A DNA stretch of 64,000 bases from contig JALRME010000015.1 of the NCBI GenBank assembly GCA_026120035.1, positions 613,830-677,829 on the forward strand, given 5' to 3'. The translations under genes and the position numbers were made by a program. How positions within the stretch are numbered: the stretch's first letter is position 1; every line of letters begins with the position of its first letter. The DNA is from Coleophoma eucalyptorum (Eukaryota; Ascomycota; Leotiomycetes; Helotiales; Dermateaceae). Under the pieces are notes generated by a model, which saw only the letters and a list, made by a program, of their open reading frames with translations, had not been told where the DNA came from and made no database searches. This document shows, piece by piece, positions 22,614 through 33,336 of this stretch.

Positions 22614-24595
22614 ATGGTCTTCACTTCACCAAAATGGTGTCAGGACATTCTTATGCCCATTCCAGAGAAGGAACTGGTAGGCGAATTTGTTATGAGACGA
22701 GGTCACAGTCTCAATGAAGTTCCTGAGGATAGCCCAAGCGCAGTATGTGCTTACACAGGCAAATCATACACGATTAAAGACATCAGAAACAACGTCAAGT
22801 GTCTGTCAAAAAGCCTAGGTCAAACATTAGGATGGGATTTTCATCAAGGCAGTCCCGAGGACAAAGTTGTCGCCATCTGCTCCTTGAACTCGGTATGTTG
22901 CAAGAAGGAGTGCATTTTATGCGTTTTAAAATTACTAAAACATTGCTCAGATCGATTACCTCCCTCTCACATACGCCATTCACCGACTTGGTGGTACCTG
23001 CTTGCTTCTTCATCCAACATCGTCGGCTGCTGAGCTTGAGAGTTTGATGAGAAAGGCCAAATGCAAGGCTATGTTTACTTGCAAGGTGTTGTTGAAGCCT
23101 TGCCATGATGCCTTTACAGCCATGAATGGTGATCCTTCTAATATTTTCTTGTTGGAATTACCAGAAGAACCGGCTATCCCCGTTCCGAACAGAACAATTT
23201 CCCAGTTGATCGCAGAGGGTGAGCAGTTGCCTGATCTGCAACCGCTTAACTTGGAGGGCTTCGAAAGCAAGAAGCGCCTTGCATATTTATGCCCAACGAG
23301 TGGTACCTCCGGGTTTCTGGTACGTTCAATAAGACTTGTTGATTTAGCTACGATAGTCTAATATTTGACAGAAAATTGCAAAGGTTTCCCACGCCAACGT
23401 GCTGGCAAACCTCTTGCAAGCAACAGCTTTCGATGCTTGCTCAAATCCTGGACAAGTAGACGTCAGTCTGGGAATATTGCCCTTAAGCCATGCTTATGGC
23501 CTTACAATTCAACAATTTTTGACTTGGCGGGGAGATTGTATCATCGTGCATCCAAAATTTGATATGCAGGCAGTTTTGAAGTCAGTCCAGCAGTATCAAA
23601 TTCGCAGGATGTATCTGGTAATATTGATGAATCCTGGCTATAAGCATTTTAATGGACGTTACGGCTAACGATTTCATAGGTGCCTACCATTATTGGTGCA
23701 CTTGTCATGAACCCGATCCTATTCAAAATGTACGACTTATCTTCTGTTAAGCGTGTTATCAGTGGCTCTGCCAGCTTGCCCGAACAGCTTTGGAAGGGAA
23801 TAAAGCAAATATGCCCAGAATGGGATATCCTCCCTGGATATGGTACGCATAATAACCATATATTTTGCCTTGTTACTTGTCCAGCTCACAACATACAGGT
23901 TTAACCGAGGCCTTTGTTGTCGTAACATGGACCAGCCCTCACAGCAGTTACCCGGGGTCTACTGGCTGCCTCCTCCCATTGATGGAAGCTCGACTTTTGG
24001 ATGCTGAAGGTTCAGATATTAGCGCTCACGGACAAGCAGGAGATCTCCTTTTACGCTCTCCTAGTGTTGTTGGAGGATATCTTGGGGAAGATGAGACAGA
24101 CACTACAACTTTCGGTTCTGACGGGTGGCTCCGAACTGGTGATGTGGCAATCTTCCAACAGAATTCCATCGGTGATAGTCATCTCGTGATTGTGGACAGG
24201 AAGAAAGATATCATGAAAGTTAAGGTAAACATTTGCATGCCTATCAGAGACAAGACTATTTCGCTAACGAATGTTGTTTTCAGGGTATTCAAGTTCCTCC
24301 GGTTGAGATTGAGGCAAACCTTCTGGCTCATCCTGCCGTTGATGAAGCAGCAGTCGTTGCCATACAAGATGAAGATGCTGGTGAACGTCCATTTGCCTTT
24401 GTCGTACGATCTCAAAAGGTCATGACAGATATTGACGAAAAGAGTCTGAAGCAGGCCATAAACAAACACGTTCAGAGTACTCTGAGCGAGCCTTTCTGGT
24501 TGCGTCAGAACATAAAGTTCATCGAGGCTATTCCAAAAAGTCACAACGGAAAAGCTCTAAAGTACAAGTTGAAGCAGCAACTCATCGCTGTTTAG
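22614..24595 (+). CDS. Acyl-AMP ligase that activates the lipid side chain (EcdI/GLligase-like)
   Basis: Exons 22614-22892, 22951-23319, 23372-23617, 23680-23842, 23899-24224 and 24284-24595; 564 aa. ANL-superfamily motifs are in order: the phosphate loop [24 protein letters not shown] at the hinge, and the C-terminal catalytic-Lys region H-N-G-K-A-L-K-Y-K. There is no peroxisomal S-K-L tail. In the echinocandin B pathway EcdI adenylates a fatty acid and passes it to the first thiolation domain of the NRPS; the same role is expected here. The chain (linoleate, palmitate or a branched polyketide) cannot be told from this gene. It is read divergently from the oxygenase at 20.0-21.2 kb. All six exons join in frame; each splice site was chosen to rebuild a conserved block. 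Confidence 0.88.
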
Positions 24596-25036
24596 ATAAC
24601 GCCCATATGTCATATATGGGCGCTCTGGTCGTCCATCAAATTATTAGTATAGCTGCTTCCAATTGCCTGGTTTGGGTTTAGCAAGATATAATACAATCAA
24701 AAGTTCCATCTTTGGCTTATAAACCTCTTGACTTATCACTGAACGGTTTCTGAGACAACTGTGACATCAATGAAACTAAAGCTCTAAGAATAAACTGATT
24801 CTTTACTAGATTTACTACTCGCAGGAATTATAAATTCCTGTATAAGTTTCGAATGTAAAACCAATAGCTTGCGCAACCCGCCAGAACTCCGAACCATCGC
24901 ACCACAAATAATTGACCTTATCTACATGATCCAAGAGTAAATGACCATGAAGATTAAGTATTACACCAAGCACAAAAATATATCCAATGGTCATTGCAAC
25001 AACATGATATAGACTTATTAATTCTAAATTCTGAGT
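24596..25036. other. Convergent 3' spacer with hairpin
   Basis: Between the convergent ligase and oxygenase genes. AT-rich. An 8-bp perfect inverted repeat lies just after the ligase stop codon. Confidence 0.6.
24601..24621. other. Inverted repeat in the ligase 3' UTR
   Basis: GCCCATAT (24601-24608) and ATATGGGC (24614-24621) can pair as an 8-bp stem around a 5-nt loop, six bases past the ligase stop. Meaning unknown. Confidence 0.7.
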
Positions 25037-26080
25037 CTAAGCCTGGATTTTACTCTGCAAGAACTTCTGATTCTCCTCCATACCACCAGTTAAGATGGAC
25101 GCTTTGTTCTGTTGGTCATGAGACTCTCTGAAGTGGTCGAACTTGCGATCGTGCCATGATTTTGCACTGATCAGATTTCCATGGAGGTCCTTAAAAACTG
25201 CTTCATCTTCAGGGCGCAGGAAATATGCCAACGTATACCTGTCTTCAGTCTGGTGCGGGCCCACTGGCAGTACTCTGTGTATGATAGACGAGAATTCACA
25301 GTCCGAAAGAAACCTCAAGGAATCACCAACATTGACAACTGCAAAGCCTGAACGGGGCTCTACGTCGCGCCAACCCTCTTTTGTAAGTCTTTGTAGACCA
25401 CGCTGACCACTGAGGAGAAATGTCAACGTGCCAATGTCCGTATGCCTGTTGTGTCCTACGCCGTGTTCTGATGTATTCTGCTTTGGGTATTTGAGAAAAG
25501 TGAGGTTTGTTCTGGTGACAGTACCATCCTTATGAGAAGCCTCAAATCGTTTGTTACCATCGTAACTCATCTTGTCCGAAAGACGTGACAATATCATCAG
25601 AAGCAAACTGTGGGCACACTTTGCAAAACGATCGAACAAAGCGACATTATCTTGGACAACAGTGGAAATGTTTTGATCGCCGTTTCTTAGTTGATCCCAT
25701 GAAACCTGAAAGTCGTCAGTATTAGTATGTCCATATTGAGGTGCGGTTGAATAGCTTGGTACCTTGAAAGATTCGTAGTAGTCTGGCAACCCATCTAGTG
25801 CTCCAGCAGAGGTTGCGACGGGTTCATAACCAATAGTATCACTTTTGCGATCATCCTTCATCTTTTGATCCAGAGGTTGGTCAAAGTAGGTTTTCATGAT
25901 TTCAAGTAGTGCTTCATAGTCGCTCAGCAATTGTTTGTGATCTCGTAGATCCAAGTAGAAGAACCCATCGTTCACACACGACTCAAAGAGTCTTGCTGAT
26001 TCTTCTGGATGGTTGGCCTCGAGTTGGGATAGAGATAAAGAAGATAGCGGTGCGTTGTCAGTGTCCTTGATGTGGTCCAT
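25037..26080 (-). CDS. 2-oxoglutarate/Fe(II) oxygenase, EcdG-type subfamily (first paralogue)
   Basis: Exons 26080-25763 and 25705-25037; 328 aa. The intron (57 nt) is in frame and has no stop, so the uninterrupted frame is also open; I split it because its ends are GT-AG, it has an A-C-T-A-A-T/A-C-T-G-A-C branch region, and removal restores E-S-F-K-V-S-W-D. The core has H-x-D in N-R-H-T-D-I-G-T-L-T-F-L-L, a distal His in I-I-H-R-V-L-P, and R-x-x-x-A-Y-F-L-R-P for 2-oxoglutarate. It shares the F-L-R-P...K-x-D-x-F-R tail with the oxygenase at 46.6-47.7 kb, so the two form one subfamily. In echinocandin B, EcdG hydroxylates homotyrosine at C3; one of the pair probably does so and the other may hydroxylate another residue such as glutamine. 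Start: ATG 26080; an upstream TTG was rejected. Confidence 0.82.
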   Translation of the reverse strand: MDHIKDTDNAPLSSLSLSQLEANHPEESARLFESCVNDGFFYLDLRDHKQLLSDYEALLEIMKTYFDQPLDQKMKDDRKSDTIGYEPVATSAGALDGLPDYYESFKVPSYSTAPQYGHTNTDDFQVSWDQLRNGDQNISTVVQDNVALFDRFAKCAHSLLLMILSRLSDKMSYDGNKRFEASHKDGTVTRTNLTFLKYPKQNTSEHGVGHNRHTDIGTLTFLLSGQRGLQRLTKEGWRDVEPRSGFAVVNVGDSLRFLSDCEFSSIIHRVLPVGPHQTEDRYTLAYFLRPEDEAVFKDLHGNLISAKSWHDRKFDHFRESHDQQNKASILTGGMEENQKFLQSKIQA

Positions 26081-26700
26081 TGTGTCCGTCAATATGAGTG
26101 AAGATGGACTCGGACAAACGCAGTCATAAATTGAAGTGGTATTTGTATTTAGATGCAGCTACTTACCCCGTCAACACGTACTATTGTGGTAAAAGGCACG
26201 TAGACTTTGTATGGCTCGGCCAGATTGCCCTATAGATCCCTTTCCAAGCGAGCGTGGGTCAACTGTCTGCCTCTTTACAATTTGCACCCTCGGATTTCAA
26301 TATAACCGTAAGATTTCAGACTTTTAAAGCCACCTAGCTTTCACGTCAGCACATTCAGCTCACCATCGAATGATTCTGGGTACCTGTCAAGTCATAGCCC
26401 TTGACTCGGACGGACACATGTGCAATATTGGTTAGTGCAATGGAATGGTGCCTGCAGGCATTGCCTTATTCTGGGGCCATCTACTAATATCAGACTTGTC
26501 ACCTGGTCTGCAGTGCCTAAATACCCCGGGATGAATGAGGTATGGTGATGGAGAGGCCATTTCTCAGGCGTTCTGTAATTATAGCATCTTACTAGCGCTT
26601 GGGGTAAGGCTCGAGAGTGCTGATATATATTTGCATTGTCTCTCTTGTGCTCAACTAAGGTCAGTCAAAAAGGGTTACTGAACAAGATTTATCCGTTATC
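26081..26700. other. Divergent promoter region between two oxygenases
   Basis: 0.6 kb, no gene. TATA-like TATATATTTGC at 26624-26634 for the rightward gene and the shared 11-mer CTGCAGTGCCT at 26508-26518. Confidence 0.6.
26624..26634 (+). promoter_or_regulatory. TATA-like element upstream of proline-hydroxylase-like gene
   Basis: TATATATTTGC about 70 nt before ATG 26701, a sensible distance for a fungal core promoter. Pattern evidence only. Confidence 0.4.
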
Positions 26701-27817
26701 ATGGCAATTCAAACAATTCAAACAATTCAAACACTCGACTATCGAGACTTCCAGGACGGCAGCCCAGATCAAAGTAAAAAGTTCTGTCAAGCTCTATGTG
26801 AGACTTTGTCGACTTGGGGTTTTGCTAAGATACGAAACTCAACTATCCCAGACGCTGTCATAGACGAGCTCTTCCAATATGTGAGTCTACTAGAATCAAA
26901 TTTTCATAAGACAGACTCTCTAATTTATTATTAGAACAAACGCTTCTTTGCCTTACCAGAACATATCAAACACAAGGCAGCTCACCCCGAAGCTCCCAAT
27001 CCACATCGAGGTTGGAGTGCTGTTGGCCAGGAGCAATTATCAAGAATCGCTGGCTTTGAAAAAGATGAGGAGCGCGAAGGTTTCGTTCCAGAGTTTAGGG
27101 TACGTTCCTGATGTATAATCAGATATTTTGACCGAGGCTTTCTGACTTTGCGGACAGGAGTCTTTTGATCAAGGTGCAGCCGATGATGAGCTTTTCCCCA
27201 ATCGCTGGGTCGATGAGAGTGATTTGCCAGGGTTTCGAAAATTTATGGAGAATTACTATGATCTGTGCCACAACTTCCACAACCACCTTCTCCGGGCAAT
27301 TTCGGCTGGGTTAAATCTTCCTGAGGATCTTCTTCTATCAAGACATCAGACCGACACTAGCGAACTTCGTATCCTTCACTATCCTTCCATACCTTGCGAG
27401 CAGCTCAAGTCGGCTATGAGGATCGGTGAGCACTCAGACTTTGGAACCCTTACACTTTTACTTCAGGACTCTGTCGGCGGCCTTCAGGTTGAGGATCAGA
27501 AACGACCAGGCACGTTTATCCCCGTGGAGTCGGACAGTATTTATGAAATCATCATCAATGTTGGAGATTGTCTACAACGCTGGACAAACAGAGAGCTCCA
27601 ATCAGCAAACCACCGAGTGCATCTTCCTGAAGGTAAAGACGCCAAGTCTGGGGATGTCTTGGCTGAGCGCTATTCAGTGGCATACTTTGGGAAACCGGAC
27701 AGAACCGTGTTGGTTGACACGCTTCCGGAATTTTACAGAGGTGGAAAGGGTAGGTATAACGATCATATGAATGCGCTGGAGTACAATCAAACGAAACTGC
27801 TGCGTACATACGCATAG
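26701..27817 (+). CDS. Proline hydroxylase-like 2-oxoglutarate/Fe(II) oxygenase (HtyE/GloF-like)
   Basis: Exons 26701-26880, 26935-27099 and 27158-27817; 334 aa. The protein begins with a triple I-Q-T repeat encoded by three 9-nt CAATTCAAA units, then L-D-Y-R-D-F. The DIOX_N block includes T-W-G-F-A-K-I-R-N. The core has H-x-D in I-G-E-H-S-D-F-G-T-L-T-L-L, distal His in A-N-H-R-V-H-L-P, and R-Y-S-V-A-Y-F for 2-oxoglutarate. GloF of Glarea lozoyensis is a characterised trans-4-selective L-proline hydroxylase from the pneumocandin cluster, and HtyE is the echinocandin B counterpart; gene order (oxygenase, ligase, oxygenase, this gene, transaminase) fits my recollection of gloC-gloG. It is most similar in layout to the oxygenase at 20.0-21.2 kb. 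It acts on free proline in the cytosol, supplying hydroxyproline to the NRPS. Assignment is by context plus motif. Confidence 0.8.
26705..26731 (+). repeat. 9-nt triplicate in the start of the oxygenase gene
   Basis: CAATTCAAA occurs three times in a row and encodes I-Q-T three times at residues 3-11. Confidence 0.9.
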
Positions 27818-28266
27818 AGCTCAGAATTGAACCCGCATTGGTAGTAGATAAGCTATCTTGTATTAGACTCAACGATTCATGTAAAGAAAAATGGGGCCTT
27901 CAAGTCTGGTGTGTGCAAAACAGAAATTACTTTAAATTCTATACTTATACCAAGTAACTTACCTATCTGTGCTACACGGATGATTCATACCCAATAAATT
28001 CTCTACATAGCATCGTTTGATCCGCTGTGTTTCATCCACCCGTGCAACACGATTAAAAAGCATTCAACTTTCAGCGTTACCAAGACTTTGGGCAATCCGA
28101 TTAGATATTTTTACACTTAACAGTACCTAAGTAGTTTTATAGATTGGAAGAGGTCCACCTTGTTTTCTATATATTTCACATTCATCTACCTACAGCTGTA
28201 CATCACGATTCACCCAGACAGAAAGAACAAAAATACAATAGGACGATCAAGCAAAGATTCTAAACT
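27818..28266. other. Intergenic region before the transaminase gene
   Basis: 0.45 kb, AT-rich, no gene; contains TATATATTTCACA near 28169-28181 about 90 nt before the transaminase ATG, a possible core promoter. Confidence 0.5.
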
Positions 28267-29550
28267 ATGGAGGCAGCAAGTTTTCCTCTTCCACCACTTG
28301 AGGATGTGGGTGAGTTAATAGTGTTACACGCATTCAACAAGACTTTTTCTAGTAACTGACGTGCCTCTCAGATTGGGATCATCTAGGATTTGAGCCTGTT
28401 GAAGGTAAGAAGATTCTCTTGAGTTTTTGCCATAACATATGATTTTCTTCTTACTAAATTCGGTGCTTTTTGACTTTGATAGTTAATGGCCATGTCGAAT
28501 GCACCTTTTCATCCAAGACAGGCTGCTGGACAGAACCTAAATTCATCAATGATCCATATCTTCGCGTCCATGGCCTTGCGCCAGGCTTGAACTTCGCACA
28601 ACAAATCTTTGAAGGAATGAAGGCCTTCCGAAATCCGTCTGGAGAGGTTCAATTGTTTCGACCTGATCAAAATGCTCTGCGGTTTGCACGCTCCGCCAGC
28701 CGTGTCGCGATCCCGCCTGTACCTACCGAACTGTTCTTGCGAGCCGTAAATATCGCGGTTGGTATGAATACAGAGTATGTGCCACCTCACAGCACAGGCG
28801 CCTCTTTATACATAAGGCCAATAGCATTCGCTTCAAGCCCCACGGTCGGCTTGTTCCTAGCAACTCAATTTACATTCTGCGTATACGTACTACCTGTGGC
28901 ACCTCTTCATGGAAAAGGTGTCGACAAAGGTGCCGATGTGCTCGTGATCGAGGATTTTGACCGTGCAGCTCCTTTGGGCACGGGAAGCGTCAAAGTGGGA
29001 GGCAATTACGGGCCTGTGCTTGGACTGATTGACGATGCAAAAAAGCAAGGCTTCAACCTTACATTACATCTTGATTCTCTCAGTCACAGCTTGATCGATG
29101 AGTTCTCCACAAGCGGATTCATCGGCGTACTAACCGACGGTGGAGTACCAACGCTTGTGGTCTCCGATAGCCAGCAGGTCGTGCCAAGTATAACCGTTGA
29201 CAGTATCTGTGAGGTAGCGAAAGGGTTCAACTGGCATGTTGAGAAAAGAGCTGTAAGTGCCACTGCACCCGATACGTTTGGTGACGAACGAGTACCTCCC
29301 ACTAACTCACTCACAGATTGCTTTTTCGGAAGTGGCTCGGTTCTCAGAGGTGTATGCCGCTGGCACTGCCGCTGTTTTGGTGCCCATAGGATCGATAAGT
29401 CGACGATCAACAGGCGAACACATCGTATATCCGGCAGAGTACTCGTGCGCGACATCATGCTTTTCGCGATTATCCAAAGCGATGCGCGATATACAGCAAG
29501 GCGTGGTACCGGACCATAGAGGCTGGATAGAGGTGATTACCAAGCCTTAG
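28267..29550 (+). CDS. htyB: Homotyrosine-pathway transaminase, branched-chain aminotransferase family (HtyB-like)
   Basis: Exons 28267-28309, 28372-28404 (33 nt), 28483-29252 and 29317-29550; 359 aa. Class IV PLP-dependent aminotransferase blocks are present: G-L-A-P-G-L-N-F-A-Q-Q-I-F-E-G-M-K-A, F-R-P-D-Q-N, the PLP lysine region T-G-S-V-K-V-G-G-N-Y-G, and F-S-T-S-G-F-I-G (the usual S-N-F-I/V position). No mitochondrial targeting leader is seen, unlike the housekeeping leucine enzyme. HtyB in the echinocandin B producer converts 2-oxo-4-(4-hydroxyphenyl)butanoate to L-homotyrosine. It opens a run of four same-strand genes (transaminase, synthase, dehydrogenase, dehydratase) that together make up the chain-elongation pathway. 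The first intron is only compatible with the frame if the donor is taken one base after codon 14. Confidence 0.88.
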
Positions 29551-30562
29551 AAGTCGCCTTACCCTCTAGAACAGCGATTGGCAGTGTTGTAACCACATGA
29601 GAGGCGCATTTCTTTACATTTACAGGAGGAGGTTTCGAGTATCGAGGTGGTGGTGAAGGCACGAAGTGACTAAGCGCTTGCTTGGCCATGCGTAGTCTAC
29701 AACAAAAAGCGGCCGAGCTGATTAATCACGCATCACCTTAATTTCAGTATTCACGTCTTGGCCGGAACTCAACAATGGGGAAGAGTGATAAGATATAGAA
29801 CAACCTCAAATTCCATACGTTCATGAATCGTAGTGATAGAGCGGCATGTTTGCAATCATTAAAGCCTCGAAAGAGTGCTTGCGCATCATAGCCCCGCCGT
29901 AGAATTCAAGACGTACATAGGACTTGACATGATCGGCTATGACGTTGCACACTTGTAGGTAAATCCTAAATCAATATAGATCTTTGGGAGGCTCTTATAT
30001 TCCCTGCGCCATGAAATATGAAAAACACAACTCTCGGGCTTTTGGATCAACTATAGCACCTAAACCTGGCCTTAGTAGAACCGCTGACGCGAATTGGGTG
30101 GTTTCATGCGCACAGATTGGATGATGTAGGGACGCTAGCCCATGAGCGCTCTGAAATGTCCGGTTTACTAACTGAAAGGATGGGCTCCATATCTGGCCGA
30201 CACTCCATGAATAGGATGTTGACTGGTCTGCGGTCCTGAAAAGCTTCAACCCTTAGCTGAGTAGTACTCCTATTAAAGACCCTGCCTCCTTTACGAACAG
30301 ACTTGCTGACTGACCTGCTCGGCAAATCAGCTACATATCTACCTAGTAGGAATTCCTGCCCGTCAATACAATGATGGGGGGCTGAGAAGATTGGGTCAAA
30401 ATTACATTGACTACATGTGCTTCGCTGAAGTATTACTATGTCAAGACCGTCGATGTGAAGCAATATCCTTCTACCACAAATCATTCCACTAGCCCTCTGT
30501 TTTCTTTGTTTGGTTTGTCATTGAAAATCATACCTAAACCTTATACCATAGGTAGAAATAAC
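29551..30562. other. 1-kb intergenic region between htyB-like and htyA-like genes
   Basis: No credible gene; small overlapping frames near 30.0-30.5 kb lack any domain signal. Promoter of the synthase gene presumably at its right end. Confidence 0.5.
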
Positions 30563-32605
30563 ATGAAAGACACAAACGGAAGATACAGCACAACCACTTG
30601 CTGTGCTGGTGGGCAGAGTCTCTACAGCAAATATGGCGAACGAGCGCCAGATATTCAACTTCCAGACCGACAGTGGCCATCGAAAAGGCTGACCAAGTCT
30701 CCAATCTGGATGTCTACAGATCTCAGAGATGGAAATCAAGCGCTTCCTAATCCCATGGTTTGTACCTTCCTCACAATATCTGCGACAGGGTTCCATTCGT
30801 TGTTTAGAGCGTGGGTGTCTTTTCAAAATACCTCGTACTGACTGACAATCCGATGACTTAGACCTTGCAGCAAAAATGGCAGATGTTTCACCTTCTTGTA
30901 TCGATAGGATTCAAGCAAATCGAAGTTTCCTTCCCTTGTGCATCACAAACGGAATTCGATTTCACTCGGCAGCTCATAGAGACCCCAGGCGCCGTGCCGG
31001 ACGATGTGACGCTCGAGGTTCTTTCACCATGCCGAGAAGATGCTATAGCGACTGCAGTGCGAAGTCTAAAAGGCGCAAAAAGCGCTATATTGTTCCTATA
31101 TCTGGCCACTAGCGACAATTACCGCGAGACTGTACTTCAAAAAAGTGAGGCAGAGTGGTTGGACCAGGCCAGAAGATGCGTGGAATTCGCACGTTCGATC
31201 ACTAAGGACGACCCCGAAAACTGCCGTACGCGATGGTCTTTTGGCTTTGGTTTCGAGGATTTCGCAAATGCCCGCCCAGAAGTAGCACTACGTCTGGGAG
31301 AGACAATTAAGACCGCTTGGGAGCCATCAAACGACAATCCTGTGATATTGGGTCTTGCTACAAGTGTGGAAGCAGCCACACCAAATGTCTTTGCAGACCA
31401 AGTCGAGTACTTCTCCCGCAACATCACGGAGCGAGAGAAGGTGTGTATATCTATACATACGCACAATGATCGTGGTGGGGCCGTTGCATCTGCAGAATTG
31501 GCATGTTTAGCAGGTGGCGACCGTGTCGAAGGGTGCCTTTTCGGTAACGGAGAGCGTGCTGGTAACCTCGATCTCATCACATGCTCTATGAATATGTTCA
31601 CCCAAGGTATTGAAACTGGCCTTGACTTTTCCAACTTACTAGAGATCCGTAAAATCTACGAGGATGTCACGAATCTCCCTGTTCATCCACGCCAGCCGTA
31701 TGCTGGAGACTTTTACTTCAGAGCCTTCGCCGGTGCTCATCAAGATGCGATACGAAAGGGTCTAGCAAAACGTGGTCGCTCAGCAGCAATGATACCCCAG
31801 AGTACAGAAAAGATTGTTAGCAACGAGGCCCAAAAAGAGCTACAGACCGGCATTACCTGGCGTGTGCCCTATCTGCCTCTTGATCCGGCAGATCTGGGGA
31901 TTTCCTTTGACTGCGTCATTGGAGTGAACAGTCAAAGCGGCAAAGGTGGTGTAGCTTGGCTGATCCAGCAAGGCTTGGGCTTCAACATCCCTAATGAATT
32001 AGCTGCACATTACAGTGGAATAGTTAAGAGCAGGTCAGTCAAGCTGGAACGTGGATTGGCAGCAGAAGAAATTTGTGATCTTTTCTTGGAGGTCTACGAT
32101 TTGAAAAGCTCATATAGTGCCCAAATGCTTGAACGTCTTCAGAGCAATTTCAGCCAGGCTCCTGGTTTGCTACAAGATCTCGAAGATGTCACAGAACTTG
32201 CCAACAACGCAGTCACAGTTCTGTCCGAGACATTGGGCATTGATGTCCATCATACCGTGGCATCATCGCACATCATACCATCTCATGATAGACAAGAGCC
32301 CTTGAATGTAGTTTTCATGAAGTGTGAGATTGGGAAGACTGCTCACGGTTTATGGGGCGTCGGTGTCGGTGTCACCAAAGATGTAGCCGTGAACCGATCG
32401 CTCCTCTCAGTGGCGCGGGTGAGTCTAATTCTCTGTGTAATCCAGATTTGACCATTTGCTAACAGCCGTAAAGTCATATGCGAATGTGGATAACATTACA
32501 GCCAAGTTTATTGAAACTAGGGATACCAACATAACTAATAATGCTGTTTTACAGTCGCTCGGAGCATGCTTTTCTGTTAAGCCCGATTCTGCCTTATCAA
32601 TTTAA
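30563..32605 (+). CDS. htyA: Alpha-isopropylmalate synthase paralogue for homotyrosine (HtyA-like)
   Basis: Exons 30563-30757, 30862-32418 and 32474-32605; 627 aa. The HMGL-like TIM barrel is marked by [11 protein letters not shown] (metal and substrate loop), F-K-Q-I-E-V-S-F-P, and the metal ligands in H-T-H-N-D-R-G-G-A followed by [11 protein letters not shown]. The C-terminal part (about 470-627) is the LeuA regulatory-type domain. In the echinocandin B producer, HtyA condenses 4-hydroxyphenylpyruvate with acetyl-CoA, the first step to homotyrosine. I joined the last exon at an AAG acceptor (32474) because this gives S-V-A-R-S-Y-A-N-V and 44 further codons; the nearer CAG acceptor would stop at once. 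No transit peptide is apparent, fitting a cytosolic duplicate of the leucine enzyme. Confidence 0.88.
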
Positions 32606-33336
32606 TGTTGGTCTTAGGGTGCTGTGAATAGAGGTGTCAATCAATATATGAATTTGTGGGAGCTGACTTATCTGGTATCTTCATTGATCATTTTAACATT
32701 ATTGTAGCATCAGTACGAGGTAACTGGCGAATAATAATGCCTACGATATTGAATGTTATCTCAAATTCCCCATATCTAGTCCATAGATCATGGTAGACTT
32801 CAAATTTAGATTATATGAAGCAAGTTGAGCCTGTGTAGGCAGGTTATGACCAGAGATTAAACACTACCACTTTCCCTTCCAACTGCACACTGGTTTCCAG
32901 ATGATCATTTGAATAATAGCGCTCTCGAAATTCTAAATCACAAGAATCGTCTGCAAATTAGTGTCAAGGATTATTTACAAGTATTACCTCACATAGACTT
33001 CAAATGATCCTCATGAGTGGAGCTTGAAATTCATATGACGTTGGTGCTATATATTTACAATTACCACTGTAAGCCCAAAGGTTCACAGAACGGGCGCGTC
33101 AAAACTTATTAAGCTTAACCTACCTGCAGGGTCAGACGCCATTTTACTACTAATATACGATCCTGATCAGAGAGGATTACACGCTACTGGTATCTATCGC
33201 TCCGTTTCGAGAATCCGACCACCTTCATCTATACATATCACACAATTCAGATCCAATTTCTACCCAAGGCCCTTCCTCTTCCTCTTCCTCTTCCTCTTCC
33301 TCTTCCTTTTCGTCTTCAAAGTTGATATCGTCGATA
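32606..33336. other. Promoter region of htyC-like gene
   Basis: 0.73 kb, AT-rich, no gene, ending in a CTTCCT repeat within 30 nt of the next start codon. Confidence 0.55.
33272..33307. repeat. (CTTCCT)6 hexanucleotide repeat in the 5' leader
   Basis: Six perfect CTTCCT units end 29 nt before the dehydrogenase ATG. Pyrimidine tracts near the transcription start are common in fungal promoters. Confidence 0.9.

Noticed and set aside
24179..24544. 121-codon minus-strand frame
   Set aside because: Antisense to ligase exons 5-6; no domain.
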